NCBI GenBank assembly: GCA_014529385.2
Contig: CM043952.1
Span: 153,681,057-153,745,056 of the forward strand
Length of the DNA: 64,000 nt
DNA from: Adiantum capillus-veneris
Taxonomy: Eukaryota > Streptophyta > Polypodiopsida > Polypodiales > Pteridaceae
Direction: 5' to 3'
Part shown: piece by piece, positions 23,801 through 35,296 of the stretch
How the letters are laid out: the number at the start of each line of letters is the position of its first letter
Position numbering within the stretch: position 1 is the stretch's first letter
Program-made: the position numbers and the translations under genes
The notes under the pieces: generated by a model
What the model saw: only the letters and a program-made list of their open reading frames with translations
Database searches by the model: none
Told to the model about the DNA's origin: nothing

Positions 23801-24882
23801 TTGGCCAAGGTATACAACCTCTCATGGTAAAGGGGAATGCACTTCTCATTGTGAAGCAGATTTTAGGCATTTGGGCATGCAAGAATGAAAGCTTAAGGAC
23901 AAAAATTTATTCCATTCATAGATTATTCCATGACTAGGTGGGTAGAGGCTTAAAGTGTAGCAAGGGTAAATGGGAAAACAATGAACATGTTTTTCTACAC
24001 TAATATTTGTTGTAGATTTGACACACCTCTAGAGATTGTTTTGGATAATGTTCTAGGGTTCAAAAAGGGTGTACTCACAGAAGTTTGTGAAGAGCTTCAA
24101 ATTCTACATCGTCATAGCACACCCTACTACCCACATTCAAATGGTTTGGTGGAGAAGGCAAATGGTGTCATTGCAGGCATCATTAGAAAGATGGTGCAAA
24201 ACAAGACAAAGTTGTGGAATGACTTCTTGGATGGTGCCTTGTGGGCATATCGAACCATATATAGGGAGGCAACAAAGTTCACGTCATTTCACTTGGTGTA
24301 TGGTCAAGAGACTTTGCAGTCTATCGAGCTCAACATCCCAACAATATGGCTTCATGGCAGAGGTGAACAAGATGATCAAGAGGTATGGATGGATCGACTT
24401 CTTACACTAGTGGAGCTTGAGTGGAAAAGAGAAGCAGCTTATGAGTGCTACAAAAGAAGAGCTACACAAGCAAAGGAGAAGCTTGACAAGAAACCAAGGA
24501 CAAAGGCATCAAGAAAGGAGAGCTTGTGCTAAGGTATGACAATCGACTCGACAATTGTTTTGATGCCAAGTTTGAAACTAGATGGCAGGGACCGTACATA
24601 GTCAAGAAGGCTTTCAATTCCAGTTACTATCAGCTTATGGACTTGAATGGTATAGAGCACTTCAGGAAGGTAAACATGTATCACCTGAAGCCCTATTTGA
24701 GTCGCCTTCTACCAAAGGATCTACCAAAGATCTGTCAAAGAGCAACTATCTCATGTAATTTTTGTTGCATGAAGCATGAGTGTGACAAAAAGCCACACAA
24801 TGAAAATCCTATCAAGGGACCAGATATCATAGAGGACTCAAAAGCACACTCTTTGAAAAAGATGCTTTATGATGGTACATGA
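20875..24882 (+). pseudogene. Gypsy-A gag-pol fossil
   Basis: Gag begins near 20875 (MSGYPLFFGDPGEDA) and resembles the Gypsy-D gag. A zinc-knuckle relic (QCWNCGESRHGMYNF) lies near 21570. A protease-like stretch follows at about 21640-21980 (VDGGAKICIMT, ILGRSWL). RT words include WRVCVDYRPLNEATKRDHF and YAFRVMPFGLTNAPTTF (22450-22700). A tethered RNase H and a second RNase H-like domain follow, then integrase catalytic and C-terminal parts (HRHSTPYYPHSNGLVEKANG, about 24105; FETRWQGPYIVKKAF, about 24570). Fossil with many breaks. Confidence 0.85.
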
Positions 24883-24910
24883 ATATATCATCATCCTGGG
24901 GGAGGGCTAA

Positions 24911-25933
24911 TGATACCCGTTTTGCGACTCTCCGTAATTGCCATAGTGAGCTACGTTACCCTACCAAAATCACCCAAACACTATAGCTATCTTCATCCTT
25001 TCATTGTACATAGGCGTGTGTGAGCTAGGGGACTTTTTCCATATCTCCTTAAAACCCTCAGCTAGCTAGTCAATGGGCTAGTTGAGCCAAAAAAATAGAA
25101 AAGAAAAATCCAAAGTATATTATGGCCCATTGGTGTGTAAATATTTCATTGTATATAGGGCCTAAAAATTGGGAATTTTCATAATTATTTTAGTATTTAT
25201 TTAAATATTTCTACCTAGGTGTGCGTTATTTTTTCTAAGTATGCTATGTACATTGACTCACCATTACCACAATTTTTTTTACCATTCTCCATACTCTTTA
25301 TTTCATATAGAAATATTTTCATGCAAGCTTCTCTTACTTTTGGTGTGAATCCACTCCTAGAAAAAAAACCTCAAAAATACCTTTTACCATTAGTCATTGC
25401 CTTTCACTAAATTCCTATTTTCTATAGGTATTATTTCTTACCTTTTGTAAATAAATATACATCAATAAAAGCAAATGAGGGCCCTCCTCATTTGATTCTC
25501 TATATTTTCATATAGTTATTTTTTATATATACAGCCCATACTATTTTAGATTCCATTAATTATTTATGCATAATCCACAACCATGCATATTTTAAAACCT
25601 CTAAGAATCAATTAGGTCATGCTCTCATGCAAGGAGGGGCTCACCTTTGGAGCCATATGAAAATTCAACAAAAGGGGGGCCACTAAAGACTTTTTTGTGA
25701 AGAAAAATAGGTATTTTGGTAGGATTTTTTATACCCATCTCCACTCCAAATTTGAAGTGGTGGTTAGAAGACAAAATACGGACCAAGAGCATAATAATCA
25801 CCTCCAAAATTTTCATAGTTTTTGGAGCAACAACGGGTGAGGTATGATTTTTTTATTGGACCCAGTCTGCCCACTTTTCTCACAAGTAGTCCATAGTCTT
25901 CTCTGAACTCTTTCCACACACACACACACATAT

Positions 25934-25965
<32 letters not shown>

Positions 25966-26504
25966 TCATTCCTCTCAATCCCTCACTTAAACCTACACCT
26001 TCCATGGTTTCTCTCACCTTCTTCACCATTAACCTCCCCTCTTATTTCCATAGCTCCCATATGAGCTCTACATGTATATACACCATCTCTATGCTTCTCT
26101 CTATTACTTCCAAAGCACAATTCCATCTTACCCCTTCTCTATATACATAAAATTCAGCATGTAAACCATGCTTAACTTCTACAAATTGAGAGAACTCATC
26201 AACCAAATTGCCATTTTCATCGTGGTAATCAACCTTGATGGCGGTGGTATAAAGAACAGAAGAAGAAGAAGAGGATCGATAGTCATTTTGAGAACCTACA
26301 CAAGTAAGTCCAAAACTTCTTCGAGCCTCACCATCACAAGGATTTCCTCACTTCATTCAACCATCTTACTTCAATCATCCACCTCATTCTACCCATTGTA
26401 AATATATCTTTAACTTTCTAGTGATTACTAACACTAACCTCTAACATACTCGCGCCATTGACCTAACCATAAAAGCACCTCACCTCAAGACATGTGCATA
26501 GTAA

Positions 26505-26553
<49 letters not shown>

Positions 26554-27564
26554 CTTACTTAAAACTCTACTTTCATCTTATCTACCATCAATAATGCTCT
26601 CCTTTGAGCCCACATCCATGACTCAAGCAGACAAAGAAATCCTGCAATGTTTTGATATTCAGGAAAAATCATAATCCGGATTTGTTAGGTTGTAAATTAG
26701 GATTTTCAATAATCTTAATGAGAGGTCTCCAACCTATAAATAGGTCCCTCTCCTTCTTGTAAACCAGCAATATCTCACATAGCACCCCAACACTCTATGC
26801 ATGAGGAGAGACTTAGGCATAGCAACCACTTTGTGAGATTCACTTTTGGTGTGAGAGAAGCTTTCAAGCTACACATTGCAAGTGAGAGAGCCTGAGTTCA
26901 AAATCTCAAAACCACTATTGTATATGTTCCTCCATCATCAATAGATTGAGGTTGGTGCATCAAAGGCGTGATTCAACATTCAAATATTCATCCTTCCACT
27001 TGTGCCATACGGTTTAGTGAATTCAAGGTGACTTGTGTATTTTGTGTGTTTATCCTTTGAGCTTGTTTTAGAAAGTGTTTTAGTGTGTTTTCATTGCCAA
27101 TTTTGTGTCCATTGTAAGAGGGTATTGTGGTGAGAGGTCTCCCACACCCTAAGGCAGTGTGTGTGTGTTGGCAATGTTTAGCATCCACTAAGCATTGAGT
27201 TAGTTTTGTACAAGCTCTACGATAGCATCATAACAAACCATCTCCATTTTGCAAGTCACAAATAAGGTATTGCGCAAGATCCATTCCTCTCTCTCTTCCC
27301 TTTGCTCTAGCTCTCTCTGGTTCATTTTGTGTGTTTTGGTGTGAGGTTGCTTGTGTGTGTTTTGTGGCACATCTTCTTGGTTGTGACAAAATCTCTTTGG
27401 CGTCCTAGTTTGCATACCATAACTAGGTGGTGACCCTATCTTGTTTGGGTCTGGCTGTGGGTTTGTTGTTGTGGTTTCCCCAGCCCCAAATGAGTAGCAC
27501 GGGATCCTTGAGGGGTATTTAGAGGTTGCCTCTCTTGTTGCCTGCCCCGGACTGCCTCGATACA
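24911..27564 (+). repeat. Gypsy-A 3' LTR
   Basis: About 2.65 kb, colinear with the 5' LTR. It has its own (CA)n (25917-25964), a TC run (26509-26551) and the conserved TATAAATAGG at 26735. The start is fixed by a preceding G-rich tract; the 3' end is approximate. Confidence 0.85.
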
Positions 27565-28610
27565 TATGAGGATACATATTATTTTGAAGATGACAAAAAG
27601 AAATACATGAGCGTGTGCATGCACGTGCACACAAATACACACACATTCATAAAATCTAATATCCACCTATTCCAAATGACTTTCTTGTATTGAACTAATC
27701 ATTTAATATGGGGAGATAAAATGGAAACAAGATTTAGGATACAGATATGTGCTACTAGATCTATGTTAGCGGGGCCTCCCAGGAGGAGGGATAATTATCT
27801 TTCAATATGGGGCTAAAAGGAGATGTTCTGCCAAAGAGAAATGTGAAAATAATAGAGCTTAAAAGACCTTAGGGTTAGGTTCATTAAAGACCTCCAAAGG
27901 GAAGTGTTAAAAGTCCTGAGACCTAGGACCATTAGGTAAGACTATGGCCAACTTTAGGTACCTTAGACCTTAGGAGGTGCTTATTGACTAAGGTGCTTGA
28001 GGTGCTTACTAACTAAAGTAACACCAATTTAGGAATTTAGGGAATTATTCAAGTCCCATTTTTTAACATAGGACTTGAAAACTCAAAGCTTTTTGTCTCT
28101 TTTGCTCTAAATTTAGCACATATATTGATTGTTCCATTTATGATCAAGGCACTAGAAGATCAATTTAGGAATGCTCTGAAAAGTTCATCCCATCTTTTAT
28201 AATGGTGCTTCTAATTTTGGCTATCTAAAGAAGTCAATCATGTAGTGTATACTATCCTCTTAATAGTGGAAGAGTATATGCTCTACAACTAAATATACAT
28301 ATACATTTGAACTAATTGGAGATAAAAAATTTGATAGTTTTCTAATGTTACATAAAAATTAACTTCACTTTTTTAAAAGTTTTTGTTTAAAGTTTAGAAT
28401 TCCCACAAGAGTCAATCTTAATTTTGAGCCTTCAACATTTTCTAGGCATGAAGCTTGAACTTGAGCTTCGACCCACTTATAAGCACAAAATGGGCATGGG
28501 TTTTAGCCTCCACCCCATTTTGGGTAAGGAATGGGAAAGATCCTTGAACTTAAGGGCAAGCCTCTATCACTTGCTAGATAGAAAATGGGTACAAGGCTCG
28601 CCACTCCACC

Positions 28611-29130
28611 CCTACTAGCTACAAAATGGGAAGAAAGGAACTCACATGGATATCTAAAAAAGAAAGTGGGCATGAGACCTCCTCTACCTTGTAACTTGTT
28701 GTAGAAATAATGGGCATGAGGCTCGAACTTAAGTTGGAACCTCCACCTCATTCACACAAATTATTGGTATGACGCTCAGATTCAAACACAAGCCTCCACC
28801 CCTACTAGGTACAAAATGGGAAGAAAGGCAGTTACATGGTATATCTCAAAAAGAAATTGGGCATGAGACCTCCTCTACCTTGTTGTAGTAATAATGGGCA
28901 TGAGGCTCGAACTTAAGTTCGAACCTCTACCTCATTATTTTGACACAAATTATTGGCATGAGGCTCAAATTCAAATACAAGCCTCCACCCGTACTAGGTA
29001 CAAAATGGGAAGAAAGGCAGCTACATGGTATATCTCAAAAAGAAATCGGTCATGTGACCTCCTCCGCCTCGGTGTAGTAATAAATATGGCCATGAGGCTT
29101 GAACTTAAGTTCGAGCCTCAACCCCTCCAA
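28611..29130. repeat. 190-bp tandem repeat with a central palindrome
   Basis: Units begin with C(C/G)TACTAG(C/G)TACAAAATGGG at 28611, 28801 and 28990, the last incomplete, so the period is 189-190 bp. Each carries a near-perfect 26-bp palindrome centred on CTTAAG (28718-28743, 28902-28927, 29094-29119). A more decayed unit precedes 28611. Confidence 0.8.
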
Positions 29131-29190
29131 GGTACAAAAAAGGCACAAGACACCCACATGGCATACTTCAAAAACCTAACATAAGGAAAC

Positions 29191-29197
<7 letters not shown>

Positions 29198-29224
<27 letters not shown>
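29198..29224. repeat. short (GA)n tract
   Basis: A 27-bp GA run just after the 190-bp tandem repeat. Confidence 0.9.
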
Positions 29225-29697
29225 ATGGATTCTACAGAAGATACTTGGTGGACGCAATCTTGTTGCACACAAGATATTCTTAAATTCAGAATTGCCCTGG
29301 TCCAATGCTGTTAATTTAAGGTGACTAGCACAATATGGCATAGCTCTTCTGGCTACCTGGAGGTCTCTTGGAGGTTCTCTTCAAAATGACACACACCCCT
29401 TGTGGCCTACTTGAAATTTCTCCATAGTTGGTAGCAGCTCCAACCTGATTCGCTATCTTGTTAAGCAACTTCACCAAATAAGCCTGTTGTCGTTTCCATG
29501 ACAACGGTCGCCTCCTAGTGATGGACAAGAGCCAAAGGGTGGAATGATAGTGGTGCATTGAATGGTGAGTTTGAGAGTTTTATCCTGCATGAATCAAAGA
29601 TCTTCGCTTTGTAGAACTTGCTACTCGCAACACACACATTTGGCAGCAGCATCAAGTTTCCAAAACTTTTAGGGTGGGCAGCAAGAAACGGTGGCAG

Positions 29698-30170
29698 ATG
29701 GTTGCCAAAAGGTTCAACATAGGCAGTAGTAGGCGATGGTGGAGGATGGTTGCCGAGAGGTTTAGCAGGGACAGTGATCCCCTTTTGCTTCGTCATCCTC
29801 CAAAGCTGCTGGCTTGTCCCTTCTTGTTGCAGGAGAAGTTGGGATCATGCCGCCTCACACTGTACATTTGTCTCTGCAAATCCACAGATGCTGGCAACAA
29901 TCCAGGCGACATAGAGGCGGATGGTTTAGCATGGACTTCTAGCACGAATGATCATTACTGGGAAGTTCAGCAAGTGGGATTGCCACCTCACACCGTCCGT
30001 TTGTCTCTGCAGATCCACAGATGCTAGAAGCAGTTCAAGCGATAGTGGGGTGGAGACTCAATGCTGAGAGGTTCAGCATGGTGACAGTGGGGTGCGACTC
30101 AATGTTGAGAGATTCAGCATGGTGATAGTGGGGCTGATGGTTGCCAAGAGGTTCACCATGGTAATCGATA
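29698..30170. repeat. dispersed 40-bp repeats and a 134-bp duplication
   Basis: The phrase TTGCC(G/A)AGAGGTT(C/T)A(G/C)CA with an ACAGTGG-like tail occurs at about 29698, 29744, 30061, 30102 and 30139. Between them, CCTCACAC(T/C)GT(A/C)C starts two copies of a longer segment at 29852 and 29986. The layout suggests repeated local duplication. A 117-codon open stretch across part of it (29674-30027) is probably a by-product of the repeats. Confidence 0.6.
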
Positions 30171-30930
30171 GCAGCGTTGCCAGATCCGCCGTTAGTATAC
30201 GAAGGCCCCGTAAATTTTAAAATTCAAATTAAAGTGTTCTAAATTTGGATGGGTGGCCAAGGTCGAGCATACAAATTCTTCATCGTGCGGATGGGCCACA
30301 CCCTTTGTTCATTTAGAGATCAAGAGTAGAGCATCCATTGACCCTCTAGGCTCGACCTCAAGTTTGAGCATTTGGTTCAAGACTTTGTGCTAGACTTGGG
30401 GAAAAATGCATTCGAGCCTCCAAGGTAGTTATGAGTGAGAGTCCCGTCTCGCTAAATTGAGTGTCTGCAAGGGCTCAATGTGGTGCAACAACTTGGTGCA
30501 CATGTCATGAAAAGTGCTTCCAAAACTTGGAGGGGATGGATCTACCCTCTATAAGCACTCCAAAAGCTGGCTTGATCATGAGTTTTTACAAAGCATCAGC
30601 ATGCCAACTGGTTGTGCCAGGTCACAAGTAGGTCAACAAAGCAAATAACCTACTGAAACTGTTGCAATAAAATGGGCAAATTGGTAAACCCTTACTTGCT
30701 CATCGAAAGGCTACCTAGAAATTTCCTTGCACTTTGTCATAGTCGTGTGCCAGGAATGAGTGCATATAGAACGTGAGAATGGTGAGCCTCTCCAACCCTT
30801 GCAAAAAGTGTTAGGTGGGATGTGGCTCTGAGGGTGTTTGCAAGTCATAGACTTGAGCCTCAACAGCAATTTTGATTCCATCTTTCTTAATCTGTTATCA
30901 CCACAAAGACTCTACAATTTTTTTTGTTTG

Positions 30931-31230
30931 CATTGGCAAGGAGCCTGAACCTAGAGCTTGAGCGTCCACATCTCTAGACACACTCTATAATTGTTTTTGT
31001 TAGTTAATGCATTGGCAAGGAGCCTAAACCTAGATCATCTTGAGCCTCCATGTCTCTTAACAAAACTTTTGGTCTTATTCTTGCTCAATAGTTACTAGTC
31101 AGTGGTGGACATAGCAGTCATAGGAGTAAAACATCACATGTTTTCTTTATACACATCTTTTTATGTTTTAGCACAACTAGAAAGATCGAGACTTATGCAT
31201 TGGCAAGGAGACTCATCCTAGAGTTTGAGC
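30931..31230. repeat. three diverged copies of a CATTGGCAAGGAG unit
   Basis: CATTGGCAAGGAGCCT or a close variant begins at about 30931, 31011 and 31189, each followed by a CCTAGA...TTGAGC(G/C)TC phrase. That phrase resembles the GAGGCTCGAACTT motif of the 190-bp repeat, so the two arrays may share ancestry. Confidence 0.55.
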
Positions 31231-31737
31231 CTCTAAATCTCATCTACCACAAGCTTTGTTTGGGAGAAGCATAATCAAAATTTAACAGTGGTCCTCAGTG
31301 AGAATTTGCATACTCTATAGAAACGTAGCCAAAAAAAAAATCCTCATTGAATACTCATCCTTCTTAGCATTTTGTTAGTAGTAACTATAGTTAACCATAA
31401 GCGCGAGTTCCCTAAATAAAACTAAGAGTGTCAAACATTACATATGTGTATTCTTTCATGCACATTTTCTTATAAATGGTATTTCTTGTAGACAAGAAAT
31501 ATGAGGACATCATTCAACACTAGCTCTCATCCTACAAACTATAAATGAGACGAAGACAAGAAATATGTCCCATTTTTATGCATTTTTCCCAGTTTTCCTA
31601 AATTGATCTTAAGTGCTTGAGGTGCTTACTAACTAAGGTGCTTGAGGAGCTTACTGAATAAGGTGTTGGAGGTGCTTCAAGTCAACAAGAAGTCTACAAA
31701 GGAGGGGGTGACCCCTAATTGTAGGGAAAGGAGAGCA

Positions 31738-31738
31738 T

Positions 31739-31776
<38 letters not shown>

Positions 31777-31778
31777 AC
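31738..31778. repeat. (CA)n in the degraded LTR
   Basis: A CA run in the same relative place as the CA runs of the three Gypsy-B LTRs, which supports the homology of the degraded LTR. Confidence 0.8.
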
Positions 31779-32359
31779 AAGACAAATGTCAAGCCCCTAG
31801 CTATGTTGCCCTCATAGTGTGCATGATTCCTATTGGATGGCCTATAGGGAGGACCAATGTGAATTTAGACTCAATCAAATAATTAATTAAGCTCTCTATT
31901 TCAAAGGGGGAAAGGAGGACACTTGTCCAAATGCTATTCCTTTTTCTTGTTATGACCAAAGCATATGATTGGCTAGCCCTAGGCTTGAGCCAATGGGCTT
32001 GACACTAGAGTAAATGGAGAATTTGGATCCCTCTCTCTCCCCCCCCCCCCCTTGTAGCCCACGAGCCACACACACATCTCCTATTGTGTGTTGTGCACAC
32101 AAGCCATCTACTCCTCCAAGATTGGGAAGTAGAGAGTATACACCAGCACCTCTTGGCTATGGAATGCAAATTCAACCAAGAGGCAAGATTCAAAGCAATT
32201 ATTATAATATTCTTCATCTCCATTACTATGCTATGCTATTCTCTAAGAGTAATGATATGTGAGGAGACTACTTCTTTCTCGTATGCTTCATCTCCTTCCT
32301 CTTCACTTTCCTCACTCCCTGCTAGCTCTCTTCACCTTTGAAGGTGTCCATGCATACAT

Positions 32360-33685
32360 GGGTGTATGCAATTAAGGAAAAGTCTAAATTATTTATGTGC
32401 TTCAAGAAATTTTATGGCTGCAACATGTATATGTTTGTAGTGTGGGCACCCTCCATGTTGATTGAGGGTTGGAGTATATTTCTGAAGAATTCAATTTAGT
32501 TTGGTTAGCAATGCAATTAAACATCAATGTACAATGTTGTATACTCCTCAACAAGATGGTTTTGCCAAGAGGAAAATCATGTCTCTCATAGAGATAACAC
32601 AATGTAAGGTCAAAAGCCAAGCTATGCCACATGATTTTTGGGTTGGGGCTATCATGTGTGTTGCATATATACTAAATAGATGTCTCATTTAATCATTGTA
32701 GTGTATCACTCATTGAGGATTTGCATGACAAGAATCCATCCATTGGTCATTTGTGTAGATTTGGTTGCTTGGCTTATACTTTGATGCCTGAGTAGGAATG
32801 CAAAAATTTGGATGATAAGGCTATGAAATGGTTTTTTGTTTCAATTCTAAAAGCAAAGGTTACACATTATATATTTTGAAAACAAATCTTATCTTAATTA
32901 CTTGAGATGTTTTTTTTGTGGAAGATCCAATTTTGCCCTTATTACCATGTGCCAAGGACATAAAGCTCACTAAATGTATAGGATAAGTTGTTGCCTCTAT
33001 TTAGTGGTGGAAGTACAAATGTAAGGCTTGATGAGGCACATGTGAAGTCTATGCAAGTTTCAAATCACGTTATAGATCATCCATGCTCTAATGTAGATTT
33101 ACAAGATGTAATTATTGAGGATAGGGTTGAAAATGAGCACGCTAGAGATATGCCAAGAGTGCAAACCTTGCATGGTAGTAAATTGGGTGCATCTTGGTCT
33201 AGTCATACTTGGTCAGGTATCTTCAACATGCCTCTTATGCATCTGATTGTTATGTTTTGGCTATGTCTATTATGTATGATCAAGAAGAGAATCATACTAT
33301 TATCTTTTCGCTATGTCTGAAGCACAAAATTTAGAGTTTTTTAATGTTCTCCAATGCAATTTAGTATGATTCTATTTTAAATAATGGCACATGGTCTTTG
33401 TGTGGCTTTCGTCCTAGAGAAACGGCCATTGGCACTAGGTGGGTTTTCAAATTGAAACTTAAGCTTGATGATAGTGTTGAATGATTTAAGGTTGGACTTG
33501 TGGCAAAAGGATAAAGTAAAAAAAAGGGCATTGATTTTGATAAGAATTTTACTCCCAGTTTTTGTGTGACTACATTCATTACATTTTGTGCATTAGCAAC
33601 TCATAATTGTTGGAATGTATAGTAGTCAGACACAAAGTCTGCATTTTTGAATGCTGACTTGCATGAGAAGGTATATGTATTGAGC
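32360..33685 (+). pseudogene. Copia-3 left part (integrase to RT)
   Basis: Copia integrase (TMLYTPQQDGFAKRK, AMPHDFWVGA, about 32530-32650), then the start of RT (about 33380-33685) with TRWVFKLKLK and NADLHEKVYV. The remainder of RT resumes at 49922, after the Gypsy-B array. Heavily broken fossil with no intact LTR seen. Confidence 0.8.
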
Positions 33686-35283
33686 TGTCATAATAATCAA
33701 TATCTAATTCTCCTAAATGATTTTCTCATATTAAACTGATCATTTAATGTGGGGAGGTACCAGGGGAGAAAAAGCTAGAATATTGGTTAAGCTAGCAGAC
33801 CGGCCACAGTAGGGATCCAAAGGAGGGAAAATAGGGATCAAAAGGGGGGGGCATCTGCAAAAGAGCCATGTACAACAATGGACTAAAAAGACCCTAAGGT
33901 TCAGCCCATTAAGACTTCCAAAATGCTAAGGTTCCAAAATTCAAAGGTTGTGTCCAAAGGTCAACCCTAGGGAAAATTGGATGCTTAGCGTGTGTACAAA
34001 AGTCTTCTTCAAAGCCTACAAAGGAGGGGGTGAGCCCATTTAGTAGGGGATGAGAGAGAAAGCCACACACACACACACACACACACACACAAGCTCCCTT
34101 TACACAAAGGGAATTAGGGACACATGTCAGCTCCCTAGGCTAGATGCCCACAAGGTGTGCCCAATTCCTATTGGAAGACCCTTGAAGTGGACCAATGAGA
34201 ATTAAGCTAGAGTAAATCTAGTTTAATTAATTTAAAAACATTTAATAAAAGAAACCAATGAGAATTAAGTCTCCTAGAAGACTATTGGGCAGTCTCCCAA
34301 GGAGTCCAATGAGCATTCAAGAGCCCAATGGCTTGCCTCATTCCTATTGGCCAGGAGGCAAAGGGGTCCAATGAGAGTTTAGTTATTTAATTACCTAAAG
34401 TTCTCACAAAAGGAAAAAGGGGGACACATGTCAGAAGGCTATCACTTATGCTGCATAACACCCATTGGCTTGACTTGGGGAGGTCCAATGAGGCAAAAGC
34501 CAGACCCATTTAGCAGGAAGGGCTCGCCCAAGAGAGAGAGGGGGCTGATTTTTGCTTGGCATTGACACACACACACACTCACACTGGACCATGTGTGAAG
34601 AAAGAATACTCTATCTCCTCCCAAGCTTTAATGGAGAGCTCATCATCTACTCCAAGCTTGTGAGATAGAAGCCTACATCAACACTCTCTTGGCATGTGGA
34701 TGCAAATCCAACCAAGAGCCAAGCTTCAATGCATGCTCATCTTCTCTACCAAGCTAATTACTAAGCTAAGCTATGCTAATATGAGTGATTATGTGAGGAG
34801 ATGTACATATTTCTCGTAAGATACTCCTTCTTCCTCTCAATCTACTCTCATACCCTGCTAGCTCTCACCATCTTCGAAGGTGTGTGAGGTCTTGGGTCTG
34901 AGAACGGGGATAATTCAAGTTGTGTTTGATTAAGTGTTTTGCTTAGTGCATGAAGCTTCCATCTTCATTGCACTAGCTAGTCTTGAAGGAACACAAAGAA
35001 TTGTATTGTACAATGTCTCTCTTGATGGGAGAAACCATAATACAAATCCTTTTGGAGGGGGGACCGGCTCCATGCAAATCCGGTCCTCAACTGTTGTCAA
35101 TAGCTTAATTTCTCTCTCTTTTGAAAGTATTGTCGATGCTATCTAACTAGGTGTTATGCTTTTTGTTGCTCTCTCCACCCAAGCACTCTTGTAATTCTCA
35201 TTAGGAATCTATTCTAATGAAATGCCCACTATGTTCATGCTAATTTCCGCTACACATAAGTTATTAGGCCATTAAATGTTACA
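33686..35283 (+). repeat. Gypsy-B LTR 1
   Basis: 1598 bp, TGTCATAATAATC...AAATGTTACA. Carries a (CA)n (about 34065-34090) and 11 CCAAT/ATTGG pentamers between 34161 and 34489. It differs from LTR 2 and LTR 3 at about ten sites where those two agree. Confidence 0.95.
34161..34489 (+). promoter_or_regulatory. CCAAT-box cluster in the Gypsy-B LTR
   Basis: CCAAT begins at 34161, 34192, 34255, 34306, 34325, 34368 and 34485; its complement ATTGG begins at 34170, 34284, 34346 and 34464. Eleven in 329 bp compares with fewer than one expected by chance. CCAAT is the NF-Y binding core, so this is a plausible enhancer; the same cluster is in LTR 2 and LTR 3, and a thinner one is in the degraded relative at 31.8-32.0 kb. 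Confidence 0.6.
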
Positions 35284-35284
35284 T

Positions 35285-35296
35285 TGGTATCAGAGC
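35285..35296 (+). promoter_or_regulatory. Gypsy-B copy 1 primer-binding site
   Basis: TGGTATCAGAGC one base after LTR 1, complementary to initiator Met tRNA. The equivalent in copy 2 is 42608-42619. Confidence 0.93.

Larger units (their letters stand above)
17556..27564 (+). mobile_element. Gypsy-A, Ty3/gypsy element with 2.65-kb LTRs
   Basis: About 10 kb, flanked by long direct LTRs starting TGATA at 17556 and 24911. The 3' ends, near 20247 and 27564, are certain only to about 20 bp. The internal order is two copies of the small leader ORF, gag, protease, RT, RNase H, a second RNase H-like domain, then integrase, which marks Ty3/gypsy. The second RNase H (around 23640-23935, with NNEEEYNTLLHGL) suggests the plant Tat group, where an archaeal-type RNase H is known. 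A G-rich tract (GGGGGAGGGC) precedes the 3' LTR. The element is broken, with roughly ten or more breaks, and its integrase is incomplete. No target duplication was found. Confidence 0.85.
28025..31605. mobile_element. 3.6-kb non-coding insertion with short terminal inverted repeats
   Basis: Ends are CAATTTAGGAA (28025-28035) and TTCCTAAATTG (31595-31605), a perfect 11-bp inverted pair with weaker similarity for another 15 bp inward. Just outside, GCTTGAGGTGCTTACTAACT occurs on both sides, but the outside repeat is itself part of a short tandem repeat, so it is not proof of a target duplication. No transposase is present. The inside is made of tandem repeats and palindromes. It is best read as a non-autonomous DNA transposon or a repeat cluster; family unknown. 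Confidence 0.45.
27650..32345 (+). repeat. degraded LTR related to Gypsy-B, split by an insertion
   Basis: 27650-28020 aligns with the first 300 bp of the Gypsy-B LTR (ATCATTTAAT(A/G)TGGGGAG). 31606-32345 aligns with its middle (AAGGAGGGGGTGA, the (CA)n, CTCTTGGC(T/A)TG and GAGGAGA words). The LTR's last 420 bp are not seen and no internal region follows. It is therefore a much older LTR of a related family, truncated and interrupted by the 28025-31605 insertion. It lies at the left edge of the Copia-3 remnant. Confidence 0.65.

Noticed and set aside
17551-27570. Target duplication for Gypsy-A
   Set aside because: Bases next to the proposed ends (ACTAA and TATGA) do not match; the 3' LTR boundary is only approximate.
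29674-30027. 117-codon ORF in the repeat cluster
   Set aside because: It spans duplicated repeat units, has no domain and lies in an otherwise non-coding insertion.
28000-31640. GCTTGAGGTGCTTACTAACT on both sides as a target duplication
   Set aside because: The same phrase is part of a short tandem repeat outside the insertion and does not abut the inverted ends, so it cannot be taken as a target duplication.
34934-35146. Identical 70-codon open stretch in all three Gypsy-B LTRs
   Set aside because: It has no ATG at its start and is identical only because the LTRs are nearly identical; there is no independent evidence of coding.
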